Origin: an uncultured Arthrobacter sp.
GTDB taxonomy: Bacteria; Actinomycetota; Actinomycetes; Actinomycetales; Micrococcaceae
Assembly: GCF_947493765.1 (NCBI RefSeq)
Contig: NZ_CANLSZ010000007.1
Span: 62,001 to 126,000 of the forward strand
Length of the DNA: 64,000 nucleotides
Direction of reading: 5' to 3'
In this document: positions 8,842-17,127 of the stretch, piece after piece
Numbering within the stretch: position 1 is the first letter of the stretch
Layout of the letters: every line of letters starts with the position of its first letter
The notes under the pieces: model-generated
What the model was told of the DNA's origin: nothing
Seen by the model: the letters and a program-made list of their open reading frames with translations, nothing else
Databases searched by the model: none
Program-made: the position numbers and the translations under genes

Positions 8842-9423
8842 TCAGGCGGGAGGGGTGTTCAGTTCGAGTTCGGCCTGTGCAGCCAGGGAGCGGAGCACCC
8901 GCTGGTCCTCGGCGGTGAAGGCACGCGGCCGCTGGTCGATCACGCACAGCGTGCCGATGAGCCAGCCGCCGGGCCCACGCAGGGGGCACCCGGCATAGAA
9001 CCGTATGCGTGGATCACCCGTGACGAGTGCGTTGGCACTGAAGCGCGGATCCTCGTGCGTGTCCTCGACGACGAGGAGATGCTCGTCCTGGATCGTCACG
9101 TTGCACAGCGCATCGCCACGGTCCACGCTGCGGGACAGGGGTCCAGTCACCGAGAACAGGATCTGCTGGTCGGCGGTGATCACACCGATACTGGCCGAGC
9201 TGACCTGGAAGATCTCACGCGCGTAGCGGACGATCCGGTCGAAGCGCTCGGCATCCTCCACCTCGAGAACCTGCGACCGTTCGACGGAGAGCAGGCGCAG
9301 TTTCTCCGCCTCCGACCGGGCGCCGCGACCCGCGTGGGCCGGTGACGCCGCACCGGTGCCGTCGGGTAGGGCAGCATCGTCCTCGGGGTGGACCTCACTG
9401 CAGGTGGTCCTCGCTGGTCTCAT
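8842..9423 (-). CDS. GAF domain-containing protein
   Basis: About 193 residues: a short disordered N-terminus and one GAF domain over most of the length. SIGVITADQQILFSVTG, DTHEDPRFSANALVTGDP, RFYAGCPL and GTLCVIDQRPR are the standard landmarks of stand-alone GAF sensors. There is no kinase, cyclase or helix-turn-helix domain attached. The start is uncertain: ATG 9423 fits best, and an upstream ATG at 9498 adds 25 residues. The role is unknown; it could bind a small ligand or sense redox state. Confidence 0.82.
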   Translation of the reverse strand: MRPARTTCSEVHPEDDAALPDGTGAASPAHAGRGARSEAEKLRLLSVERSQVLEVEDAERFDRIVRYAREIFQVSSASIGVITADQQILFSVTGPLSRSVDRGDALCNVTIQDEHLLVVEDTHEDPRFSANALVTGDPRIRFYAGCPLRGPGGWLIGTLCVIDQRPRAFTAEDQRVLRSLAAQAELELNTPPA

Positions 9424-9595
9424 CGTCGTCTCAGGTCCTGGCAAGCGGGTGGTGGCGAGGGCGTCGGCTGGTCCCCATGATCTCCGACGGTACGGCACCC
9501 GCCACGACCGAGCCGGTAACCGGGGGTGTCGGCTATGTCACGGCTGAGCACGGAAGCACGGGAGCACAGGAGCAGACCGGAGCACCCCGGCACGA

Positions 9596-11356
9596 TCAGA
9601 CGCGCGCGGCGGCGTCCGCGTCGGCTTTGGCGACGAAGCGTCGCACCAGCGCGTCGAACTCGTCCTCCCGCTCGATCTGCGGCATGTGCCCGCACTTCTC
9701 GAACAGGTGGAACTCGGCGTGCGGGAACGCGGCGCGGGCGTGCTCGAGGTGCGACGCCGGGAGCACGCGGTCCTCGTCGCCCCAGACGACCAGGGTGGGC
9801 TTGCGCTGGGCTGCCACACGGCGCAGGAGTTCGGTCCGCCAGCGACGACGCACCCCGCCGAAGGTCCCCAGGTGCCCGGCGACGGCGAGCATGACGTCGT
9901 CGTACCCGGGGTTCCGCCCCACCGCCTGCGCGTGGTCGAGGCGTTCCTCCGTGACGAAGACCTTGTCGTAGAACAGGGCCCGCTCGGTGCGGTAGGCGGC
10001 CTTCCGCGACTTGTCCCGCATGAGCACCCTGCCCACGGGGCGGACGGCGAGCAGGCGCAGGGCGATGGTGACCTCCCTGCCGAAACCGGCGCTGTTCGCG
10101 AGCACCAGGCTCCGGACACGCTCGGGGGCCAGGGCGCTGAGCTTCATGGCGACCGCCCCGCCGAGGGAATTGCCCACCACGTGCAGCGGCCGGCGTTCCC
10201 CGAGGGTGTCGAGCACGGCGAGCACGAAGCGGGCCAGCGTCTCCATGGAGTATTTCCCCTGCGTGCGCTCCGAGAGGCCGAAGCCCGGCAGGTCCACGCT
10301 GATGACGCGGTGGTCCTGTGCGAGGCGGTCGTAGAGGCCCTCCCAGTCCTCGAGGCTGCGCCCGATCCCGTGCAGCAGGAGCACGGGGGTCTTCTCCGCG
10401 ACTCCCTCGTCCCGGTAGCGGACCTTCACGCCGGCCACCCGAAGGTAGCCGTCTCCCAGCACGCCGTCGGGGTCGGCCGGGCCGCTCCCGCGGCCGGTCC
10501 CGGAACCCCGGCGCAGCGCTCCCGGCAGGCGGGAGAGAGCCGCGAGCCGGCGCTGCAGCGTGTCGAAGGACAGCGGCGCCACCCGGGCGACGACGTCGGG
10601 CAGCTTGGCGCTCAGGCCGATGAGCAGACGCGGGGTGCGGTTCCCCACCGCCTCCAGCATGAGCTCCGCCGCCCGGTCGGCGGGGAAGGTCAGGAGCCGG
10701 TCGAAGTCAGCCCGGGCCTTCCTGCTGGCGGCGTCGTCGAGATTGCCGCCGAGGCGGGCGTTCCGCGCGATGTTCGTGCGGATGCCGCCGGGATGCACGG
10801 AGGTGGTGCCGATGCCGCGGGGCAGCAGCTCGTTGCGGAGCGCCTCGGTGAAGCCCCGCAACGCGAACTTCGACGAGGAGTAGGCGGTCTGCCCGCGCGG
10901 AGCCACCAGGCCGAACAGGCTCGACACGTTCACCACGTGGCCGCCGGGGCGCATGAGGGGCAGCAGGTGGTGGGTGAGCAGCACGGGCGCATGGAAGTTC
11001 ACGGCCATGACCCAGTCGAAGTCGTCCATGGTGATCTGGTCGAACATCCCGGCCAGGGCCACGCCGGCGTTGTTGATCAGCAGGTCCACGGTGTCCGTCG
11101 CGGCGAGGATCTCGGCGGCCACCTCGTCGACGGCGTCGCGCCCGGCCAGATCGGCCACGAACGTGGTGATGGACGTGTCCGGGAACGCGGCGCGGATGGA
11201 GGAGGCGACGGCGTCGAGGTTCGCGGCGTCGCGGTCGACGAGCAGCAGCCTGCTCCCGCGCTCGGCCAGCCCGCGGGCGAGATGCTCGCCCATGCCGCCC
11301 GCCGCGCCGGTGACGACGGCGGTGGCGCCCGCGAAGCGGAACGGTGCAGGCTTCAT
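9596..11356 (-). CDS. Fused short-chain dehydrogenase/reductase and alpha/beta hydrolase
   Basis: A 586-residue two-enzyme fusion. Residues 1 to about 275 are a classical SDR: cofactor loop TGAAGGMG (16-23), NNAG (95-98), and YSSSK with Tyr159 and Lys163. After a Gly/Arg/Pro linker (about 283-300), residues 305-586 are an alpha/beta hydrolase with LLLHGIG, nucleophile elbow GNSLGG (Ser397), WGDEDRV acid region and KCGHMPQIE histidine. The start ATG overlaps the stop of the monooxygenase gene (ATGA). An SDR could make a ketone, the flavin enzyme an ester, and the hydrolase could open it. That sequence is inferred from context. The open frame continues far upstream inside the monooxygenase gene but that part is antisense-style shadow. 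Confidence 0.9.
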   Translation of the reverse strand: MKPAPFRFAGATAVVTGAAGGMGEHLARGLAERGSRLLLVDRDAANLDAVASSIRAAFPDTSITTFVADLAGRDAVDEVAAEILAATDTVDLLINNAGVALAGMFDQITMDDFDWVMAVNFHAPVLLTHHLLPLMRPGGHVVNVSSLFGLVAPRGQTAYSSSKFALRGFTEALRNELLPRGIGTTSVHPGGIRTNIARNARLGGNLDDAASRKARADFDRLLTFPADRAAELMLEAVGNRTPRLLIGLSAKLPDVVARVAPLSFDTLQRRLAALSRLPGALRRGSGTGRGSGPADPDGVLGDGYLRVAGVKVRYRDEGVAEKTPVLLLHGIGRSLEDWEGLYDRLAQDHRVISVDLPGFGLSERTQGKYSMETLARFVLAVLDTLGERRPLHVVGNSLGGAVAMKLSALAPERVRSLVLANSAGFGREVTIALRLLAVRPVGRVLMRDKSRKAAYRTERALFYDKVFVTEERLDHAQAVGRNPGYDDVMLAVAGHLGTFGGVRRRWRTELLRRVAAQRKPTLVVWGDEDRVLPASHLEHARAAFPHAEFHLFEKCGHMPQIEREDEFDALVRRFVAKADADAAARV

Positions 11357-12864
11357 GCGTGGATCTCCTGGAGTTCGGGTGCGGGCGTGCCGCTGGAGGC
11401 CGGGCGGTCGAAGACCATGTTCTTCGCGAGATTGCCGCGCAGGGCGGTGGGGGCGTCGAGCAGGTAGTTCTGGCGCATGGTCCACGGCTGCCTGTCGCCC
11501 TGCTTGGGGAACGCCGAGACGGCGCGCTGCACGTAGCCGGAGGTCAGGTCGAGGATGGGCCGGGGCGTCATCCCGCCGTCCGTGGACGGCGCGCCGTAGC
11601 GATGCCCGTGGCGGTCCAGGTAGGTGATGAGGCGGCAGACGTAGCGTGAGCTGAGATCCGCCCGGAGTGTCCAGGAGGCGTTGGTGTAGCCGACGCAGAG
11701 CGCCAGATTCGGCACGCCGCTGACCATCAGTCCCCGGTACACCCAGGAGTCGCCGAGATTCACGGGCTCGCCGTCCACAGTGAAGGTGGCCCCTCCCAGG
11801 GGCAGCATGGACAGCCCGGTGGCGGTGACCACCACGTCGGCCTCCAGCTCCTGCCCCGAGGCCAGGCGGATGCCGTGGGGCGTGAACGTGTCGATGGTGT
11901 CCGTGACCACGGACGCCGTCCCGGCCTTGAGGGCCTTGAACAGATCGGCGCTCGGTGCCACGCAGAGGCGCTGGTCCCACGGGTTGTACGCGGGGGTGAA
12001 GTGCTCGGCCACGAGCTTCTCGTCCCCGACGATACGCTCCGTCTGCGTGCGGATGATCTTCTTCGCGATCTCCGGCCGGCGGCGGCACAGCTGGTAGAAC
12101 GCCTGGGTGAACAGCACGTTCTTGGCGCGGGCCACGTGGTGAGCGAGACGGGCCGGCAGATAACGCCTGGCCGCGTCGGAGAACGTGTCGCGGCTCGGCA
12201 CGGCCGTGACGTAGGTGGGGGAGCGCTGCAGCATGGTCACGTGCGCGGCGTCCTTCGCCATCGAGGGCAGGAGCGTGATCGCGGTGGCTCCACTGCCGAT
12301 CACGACGACGCGCTTGTCACGGTAGTCGAGGTCCTCGGGCCAGAACTGCGGACGGACGATCTGCCCCTGGAAGGACTCCAGACCCTCGAAGGAGGGCTCG
12401 TAGCCGTGGTCGTAGTTGTAGTAGCCGCTGCAGATGTAGAGGAAACCGCAGGTCACGGAGCGGCGCTCCGTGGCGCCGTCGTCGTCGCGCACATCGAGCT
12501 CGAGCGTCCACCGGGCGTCCTCCGAGGACCAGGCGGCGCTGACGAGCCTGGTGCGGAACCGGATCCTGTCCCTGATCCGCTCGTCCTCCGCGGTGGCGCG
12601 GACGTAGGAGAGGATCGAGGAGCCGTCCGCGATGGCCTTGGCCTCGGTCCACGGACGGAACGGGTAGCCGAGGGTGAACATGTCGCTGTCGGAGCGGACA
12701 CCGGGATAGCGGAAGAGGTCCCAGGTGCCGCCCACGGTGTCGCGGGCCTCGAGCACGGCGAAGCTCTTGCCCGGGAGCATGGTCGAGACGCGGTAGGCCG
12801 CGCCGATACCGGAGAGTCCGGCGCCCACGATCACGACGTCGAGGTGTTCGGTGAGAGTGTCCAT
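11353..12864 (-). CDS. Flavin-containing monooxygenase (Baeyer-Villiger / MymA-EtaA type)
   Basis: A 503-residue class B flavin monooxygenase. The FAD site is GAGLSG (14-19), the NADPH site is GSGATA (190-195), and PEDLDYRDKRVVVIGSGATA is near-diagnostic of the MymA/EtaA branch. The Baeyer-Villiger fingerprint FxGxxxHxxxW is present at residues 165-175 but the histidine is arginine (Arg171, codon CGT at 12352-12354). It is the first gene of a two-gene operon, divergent from an AraC regulator. Expected chemistry is NADPH/O2-dependent oxygenation of a ketone or a hydrophobic sulfur or nitrogen compound. Confidence 0.9.
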   Translation of the reverse strand: MDTLTEHLDVVIVGAGLSGIGAAYRVSTMLPGKSFAVLEARDTVGGTWDLFRYPGVRSDSDMFTLGYPFRPWTEAKAIADGSSILSYVRATAEDERIRDRIRFRTRLVSAAWSSEDARWTLELDVRDDDGATERRSVTCGFLYICSGYYNYDHGYEPSFEGLESFQGQIVRPQFWPEDLDYRDKRVVVIGSGATAITLLPSMAKDAAHVTMLQRSPTYVTAVPSRDTFSDAARRYLPARLAHHVARAKNVLFTQAFYQLCRRRPEIAKKIIRTQTERIVGDEKLVAEHFTPAYNPWDQRLCVAPSADLFKALKAGTASVVTDTIDTFTPHGIRLASGQELEADVVVTATGLSMLPLGGATFTVDGEPVNLGDSWVYRGLMVSGVPNLALCVGYTNASWTLRADLSSRYVCRLITYLDRHGHRYGAPSTDGGMTPRPILDLTSGYVQRAVSAFPKQGDRQPWTMRQNYLLDAPTALRGNLAKNMVFDRPASSGTPAPELQEIHA

Positions 12865-12898
12865 GGTCCCAGTATTCCGGCGTCGGAGGTATGTGCGC

Positions 12899-12926
12899 TT
12901 GACTTCGCGCGACAGCTATTTACCCT
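12899..12926 (+). promoter_or_regulatory. Candidate promoter of the AraC regulator
   Basis: TTGACT (12899-12904), a 16-base spacer and TACCCT (12921-12926) lie immediately before the ATG at 12935. If used, the transcript would start at or within two bases of the ATG, giving a leaderless or almost leaderless message. Confidence 0.4.
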
Positions 12927-12934
12927 TGGGTGAC

Positions 12935-13990
12935 ATGGGGTCCGTGATCCGCTCCGCCGGGATGCGCGGCTTCCGCGACGTCGTCGAGCAGTTCGGCGGG
13001 GACGCCGTGGCGCTCGCGGCATTCCACCACGTGCCGCTGGAGGCGATCAACGACGACGACGTCCTCGTCTCCGACGTCGCGGTGGCCAGGCTCCTCGAGG
13101 GCGCCGCCCGCACGCTGCCCTGCCCGGATCTGGGACTGCGCATCTCCGAGTACCAGGACATCGGCATCCTCGGCCCGCTCGCCGTGGCCGTGCAGAACTC
13201 CCCGACGGTGGGAGCGGCCCTGGAGTGCGCCTCGCAGTTCCTCTTCCTCCACAGTCCGGCCCTGCGCTTCTCCATCGTGCCGGACCCCGAGGGCAGGGCC
13301 GGCGACGTGGGCCTGTGCTACGGGTCCTCCGCGGGGGCGCCGCCCCGGCAGGCGAGCGACGCCATCCTGGCGTTCGTCCATCGCATGCTCCGGTTCCTCG
13401 TGGACGGCCCGTACGCGCTCCACTCGGTGCACCTGTCCCATCTGCCCAAGGCCCCGACGAGCCGTTACACCGAATTCTTCGGCGCCGAGGTCCGCTTCGG
13501 GCAGCACGACTCCCTGCTGCGGGTGCCGCGGAGCCTGCTCGACCGGCCGCTGCAGGCGGTAAACCACACCCTGCGGGAGATGGCCCTCGACTACCTGCGG
13601 CACCATTTCCCCGAGCCGGGTCGCGTGGTGGCGCCGACGGTCCGCATCTCGATCGAGCGGATGCTGGGCACGGCCCCGCCGCGCATCGACGCCGCCGCCC
13701 GGCTCCTCGGCATGCACCCGCGGACCCTCCAGCGTCGACTCGCGAGCGAGGGCACCTCGTTCGAGGTGCTGCTCGACGACGCCCGCCGCGACGCCGCGCA
13801 CCGGCTGCTCACCCGGACCGATCTGCCGCTGCAGCAGATCGCGGGCCTCGTGGGTCTCTCCGAGCAGTCCGCGCTCACCAGGTGCGCACACCGCTGGTAC
13901 GGCAGGACCCCGAGCAGCCTGCGGGCAGGCGTCGTGCAGGGCGTCAGCGCACCCCGATCACTCGGTTCCGCCCGGCGAGCACGCCCATGA
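12935..13990 (+). CDS. AraC-family transcriptional regulator, VirS/OruR type
   Basis: A 351-residue regulator. The N-terminal 200 residues match the arabinose-binding-like (DUF4156/OruR) domain, with GLRISEYQDIGILGPLA as its typical start. The C-terminal 90 residues are the double helix-turn-helix: AARLLGMHPRTLQRRLASEG and then IAGLVGLSEQSALTRC, ending RWYGRTPSSLR. ATG 12935 follows GGGTGAC. It is divergent from the monooxygenase gene, as VirS is from mymA in Mycobacterium, so it probably activates the monooxygenase-SDR/hydrolase operon in response to a substrate or acid stress. Its 3' end overlaps the convergent MFS gene by 47 bases. Confidence 0.9.
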   Translation: MGSVIRSAGMRGFRDVVEQFGGDAVALAAFHHVPLEAINDDDVLVSDVAVARLLEGAARTLPCPDLGLRISEYQDIGILGPLAVAVQNSPTVGAALECASQFLFLHSPALRFSIVPDPEGRAGDVGLCYGSSAGAPPRQASDAILAFVHRMLRFLVDGPYALHSVHLSHLPKAPTSRYTEFFGAEVRFGQHDSLLRVPRSLLDRPLQAVNHTLREMALDYLRHHFPEPGRVVAPTVRISIERMLGTAPPRIDAAARLLGMHPRTLQRRLASEGTSFEVLLDDARRDAAHRLLTRTDLPLQQIAGLVGLSEQSALTRCAHRWYGRTPSSLRAGVVQGVSAPRSLGSARRARP

Positions 13991-15146
13991 CGGCGAGCAC
14001 CACCATGATGCCGGCGGTGACGACGAGGGGAAGCGTCCAGTCGCCGCTCAGATCGCGCAGGGCCCCGAAGAGCACCGGACCCACGGCCGCGAGCCCGTAG
14101 CCGACCGACTGCGCCATCCCGGACAGCGACCCCGCCTGGGTGTAGTTGACGCTCCGGAGGCTGAACAGCGAGAGGGCGATCACGATGAGGAAGCCGGAGC
14201 TGATGGAGCCCAGCACCACCCAGAGCAGGGTCAGGCCCGGGACGAAGGCCAGTCCGAGGAAGGTCGCCACGGCGAGCACTGAACTGACGAGGGAGATGAG
14301 CCGCTGGTCCGAGCCGCGATGCAGGATAGCCCCGGCCACGAGACTGGCGAACACACTGATGAGCAGGAAGACGGACAGGTGGACGCCGGCCGTGGGCGCG
14401 GAGACGCCGCGACTCTGCTCGATGGTGGGCAGCCAGGCCATCAGCACGTAGTAGGAGATGGACTGCAGGCCCATGAAGATCGTGACCTGCCACCCGAGGG
14501 CCGAGGCCCAGGGGGAACGGTACGGGGCCTCGGGGGCGGACGCCCCGCTGCTGCCCCCGGTACGCCGGAGCAGCCACGGCAGGAGCACCGCCATGGCGAT
14601 CAGCGCCACGCCCACCCAGATGCCGAGGGCCAGGCGCCACCCGGCGGGTGAGGTCTGGGCCACGGGCACGACGACTGCGGCACCGATCGCCGCCACGGTG
14701 GCCTGCGCCGCGGTGTAGATCCCGGTGACCTGGCTGACCCGGAGGGGGAAGTCGCGCTTCACGAGGGCCGGCAGCAGCACGTTGAGGAAGGCGATCGCCA
14801 GCCCGATCAGGGCCGTTCCTGCCCAGATGACGCCGGGCAGCGGCAGGGAGCGGAGCACGATGCCCGCCGCGAGGATCAGCAGCGACACCCACAGTGCCCG
14901 ATCGAGGCCGAGTTTGGCGGCGAAGACGGGAGCCACGGGGGAGAAGACGGCGAAGGCGATGAGCGGCAGGCCCGTGAAGAAGCCGGCCTCGGCGCTGGAG
15001 AGCCCCAGATCGCCGCTGATGTTGCCGAGTACCGGGCCCACGCTGATGAAGGACACCCGGAGATTGACGGCGATGAGCAGCACGCCGATGAAGGCCATCC
15101 CGAGCCGCGCGGGGCCTGCGGGGGTCCTCCGGGTCACAAGGGACAT
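13944..15146 (-). CDS. MFS transporter, CynX/NimT family
   Basis: A 400-residue, 12-helix major facilitator. The N-terminus IGVLLIAVNLRVSFISVGPV matches the CynX/NimT (cyanate/2-nitroimidazole) family, which uses the LR-(x)-ISVGP pattern in helix 1. I start it at ATG 15146; the frame is open to 15377 but that part is low-hydrophobicity and arginine/proline rich. It may move the substrate of the neighbouring monooxygenase locus, though its promoter is separate and the link is only positional. Confidence 0.85.
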   Translation of the reverse strand: MSLVTRRTPAGPARLGMAFIGVLLIAVNLRVSFISVGPVLGNISGDLGLSSAEAGFFTGLPLIAFAVFSPVAPVFAAKLGLDRALWVSLLILAAGIVLRSLPLPGVIWAGTALIGLAIAFLNVLLPALVKRDFPLRVSQVTGIYTAAQATVAAIGAAVVVPVAQTSPAGWRLALGIWVGVALIAMAVLLPWLLRRTGGSSGASAPEAPYRSPWASALGWQVTIFMGLQSISYYVLMAWLPTIEQSRGVSAPTAGVHLSVFLLISVFASLVAGAILHRGSDQRLISLVSSVLAVATFLGLAFVPGLTLLWVVLGSISSGFLIVIALSLFSLRSVNYTQAGSLSGMAQSVGYGLAAVGPVLFGALRDLSGDWTLPLVVTAGIMVVLAVMGVLAGRNRVIGVR

Positions 15147-15415
15147 CTCACGATCCAATCGGTCGGCGGGAGGCGCGGGCGGGGCGTGGACCGCTGCCTG
15201 CTGCGGCGCGGGACCCAGGCCTGTGGTCACCCTACCTGCGCGGCGGCGCAGCGGCGATCGACGCGGTGTGGCACCCGGGGCGGGGCGCGTCAAGGGTCGC
15301 GGTGATCGGGCCACCTGCCCGCGTGCATTGAAGCACTCCGTTTTCGGTGCTACATCTTGAGGCAGAGGTGCCCGCACAGCTGCGGCTCCCGCCCGTACTC
15401 GACCAGAGGAACCCC

Positions 15416-15730
15416 ATGACCACGTACGACGACGAAAGCCGCACGCTCACCGAGTGGAGCCGCACCCTGGCCCAGGCCCTCCAGATCCTCGATCTGGAAC
15501 TCGACCATGACCGGATCCTGGAGCTCACGCAGCGGTCCTCCCACTACAAGTCCGAGGACGCCGCGGCGATCAGCGCCTTCATGGTCGGCTACGCCGCCGG
15601 ATCGGTGACCACGGAGGGGCGTGACGAGGCGAGTGCCGCCGTCGAGAAGGCCACGAGGACGGTGCTGGCCGTCATCGACAAGGACGAGCAGGCGCAGGAG
15701 AAGCAAGGCTGGACCGGCACGGCCCAGTAG
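15416..15730 (+). CDS. DUF6457-type small protein
   Basis: A 104-residue cytoplasmic protein. The pattern LTEWSRTLAQALQI ... ISAFMVGYAAG matches a small family usually found beside or fused to molybdenum-cofactor genes (DUF6457). AGAGGA lies upstream of ATG 15416, and TTGAAG-N17-TACATC (15330-15358) is a plausible promoter. A YdeP-type molybdoenzyme is encoded 1.4 kb downstream on the other strand, which fits a molybdenum-cofactor link. The function is unproven. Confidence 0.75.
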   Translation: MTTYDDESRTLTEWSRTLAQALQILDLELDHDRILELTQRSSHYKSEDAAAISAFMVGYAAGSVTTEGRDEASAAVEKATRTVLAVIDKDEQAQEKQGWTGTAQ

Positions 15731-15734
15731 GGGC

Positions 15735-17033
15735 TCACCCGGCGAGAGGTGCCCGTCGGCGGGCCGCGACCAGTCGTGTGAGCGTCCATCCCAGGACGGC
15801 CGCGACGGGAACGGCCGCGACGAGCCCGAGGCCCGCGTAGCCGAGCAGCACGAGGGCGGGCCCCGCGAGTGCTCCACCGGTGGCGCCCGCGAGATTCATG
15901 AGCAGGTCGGAGGACCCCTGGGCCGGTGCGCGTTCGGTGACCCCGACCGCACCGGCGAGCAGGGCCGACGCCGAGACGATGCAGGCCGACCAGCCGAACC
16001 CCAGCAGGACCAGGCTCACGGTCACCAGGGCCTCGGACTCCGCGCCGCGCCAGGCCGTGAGGAGCGCGGCGAGCAGGAGCAGCTGGCCGCACAGGATCCC
16101 GCGGGTGGTCCCGGCGCGATCCGCGACCCACCCGAAGACCGGCGACAGCGCGTACATGCCCGCCACGTGCAGGCTGATGGTCAGACCGACCACCGAGAGA
16201 CCGGCGCCGTGATCGTGGAGGTGCACCGGGGTCATCGCCATGAGCGAGACCATCGCCGCGTGGGCCACGGCGATGCTCACCACGGCGTAGCGCGCGGCCG
16301 GGGTGCGCGCGAGGACGGCGAGACCGCGCCGCTTCGCGGGAGCGACCCCGGGACCGCCGTCGGTGCGCTCGGCAGCCTGGAGCCGGAGCGCGGTCAGCAG
16401 GGGGTCGGGCCGCAGCCCCAGCCGGTACAGCAGGGCAGCTCCCACCTGCGCCGCCGCGGAGAAGACGAAGCCGCCGCTGAGCGCGGGGATGCCGAGGATC
16501 CCCGCCACGGCCTCGCCGGGTTCGAAGAGATTCGGGCCGAGGACCGCGCCGATGGTGGTCGACCACACCACGAGGGCGAGGCTGCGGCCGCGCGTCTGCT
16601 CGGACGCGAGATCCGTCGCGGCGAAGCGGGCCTGCAGACCCGTGGCCGAACCGACGCCCAGGAGGACCAGCGCAGCGAGCAGCAGCGGGAAGAGGGACAG
16701 GGACGCCGCCGTGATCGCCAGCAGGGCACCCGAGCCGGCCACCACGGCACCGGCGGACAGGGAGACACTGCGTCCCCTGCGCTGGGCGAGTGTGGCGAGG
16801 GGGACCGCAGCGGCTGCGGCGCCGAGGGTGGCCATGGTCGCGGCCATGCCCGACCAGGCACTCGACCCGGAGAGCTCGGCCGCGAGGAGCGCCCCGAGGG
16901 ACAGCGTGGCCCCGGCACCGATGCCGCCGAGGACCTGGGCGACGACGAGCACGCGGATCACGTGGCGTTGCTGCTCCCGCGGATCGGCCGGCGGATGGGT
17001 CGGCCGGCCGTGCATCACCTGGTCCTGCTCCAT
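15735..17033 (-). CDS. MFS transporter
   Basis: A 432-residue, 12-helix major facilitator. Helix 1 starts VIRVLVVAQVLGGIGAGATL and the helix 2-3 loop LAQRRGRSVSL is a degenerate form of the MFS A-motif. GGAAGG six bases before ATG 17033 supports this start. It ends four bases from the convergent DUF6457 gene. No substrate is apparent; DHA1-like efflux is the likeliest reading. It is 94 bases downstream of the molybdoenzyme gene and could be co-transcribed with it. Confidence 0.85.
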   Translation of the reverse strand: MEQDQVMHGRPTHPPADPREQQRHVIRVLVVAQVLGGIGAGATLSLGALLAAELSGSSAWSGMAATMATLGAAAAAVPLATLAQRRGRSVSLSAGAVVAGSGALLAITAASLSLFPLLLAALVLLGVGSATGLQARFAATDLASEQTRGRSLALVVWSTTIGAVLGPNLFEPGEAVAGILGIPALSGGFVFSAAAQVGAALLYRLGLRPDPLLTALRLQAAERTDGGPGVAPAKRRGLAVLARTPAARYAVVSIAVAHAAMVSLMAMTPVHLHDHGAGLSVVGLTISLHVAGMYALSPVFGWVADRAGTTRGILCGQLLLLAALLTAWRGAESEALVTVSLVLLGFGWSACIVSASALLAGAVGVTERAPAQGSSDLLMNLAGATGGALAGPALVLLGYAGLGLVAAVPVAAVLGWTLTRLVAARRRAPLAG

Positions 17034-17127
17034 CCGGCGCCTTCCGCTGTGCGTGCTGACGACAGAACTCTACCGGCGCACCGGGGGATGCGCCGGTAGA
17101 GGATCCAGCCGGGAAGGGGCGGCGCGC

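Noticed and set aside
11357-12088. Long N-terminal extension of the SDR-hydrolase frame
   Set aside because: The extension lies within the monooxygenase gene in another frame and lacks domain content; the ATG at 11356 overlaps the monooxygenase stop as expected for a coupled gene.
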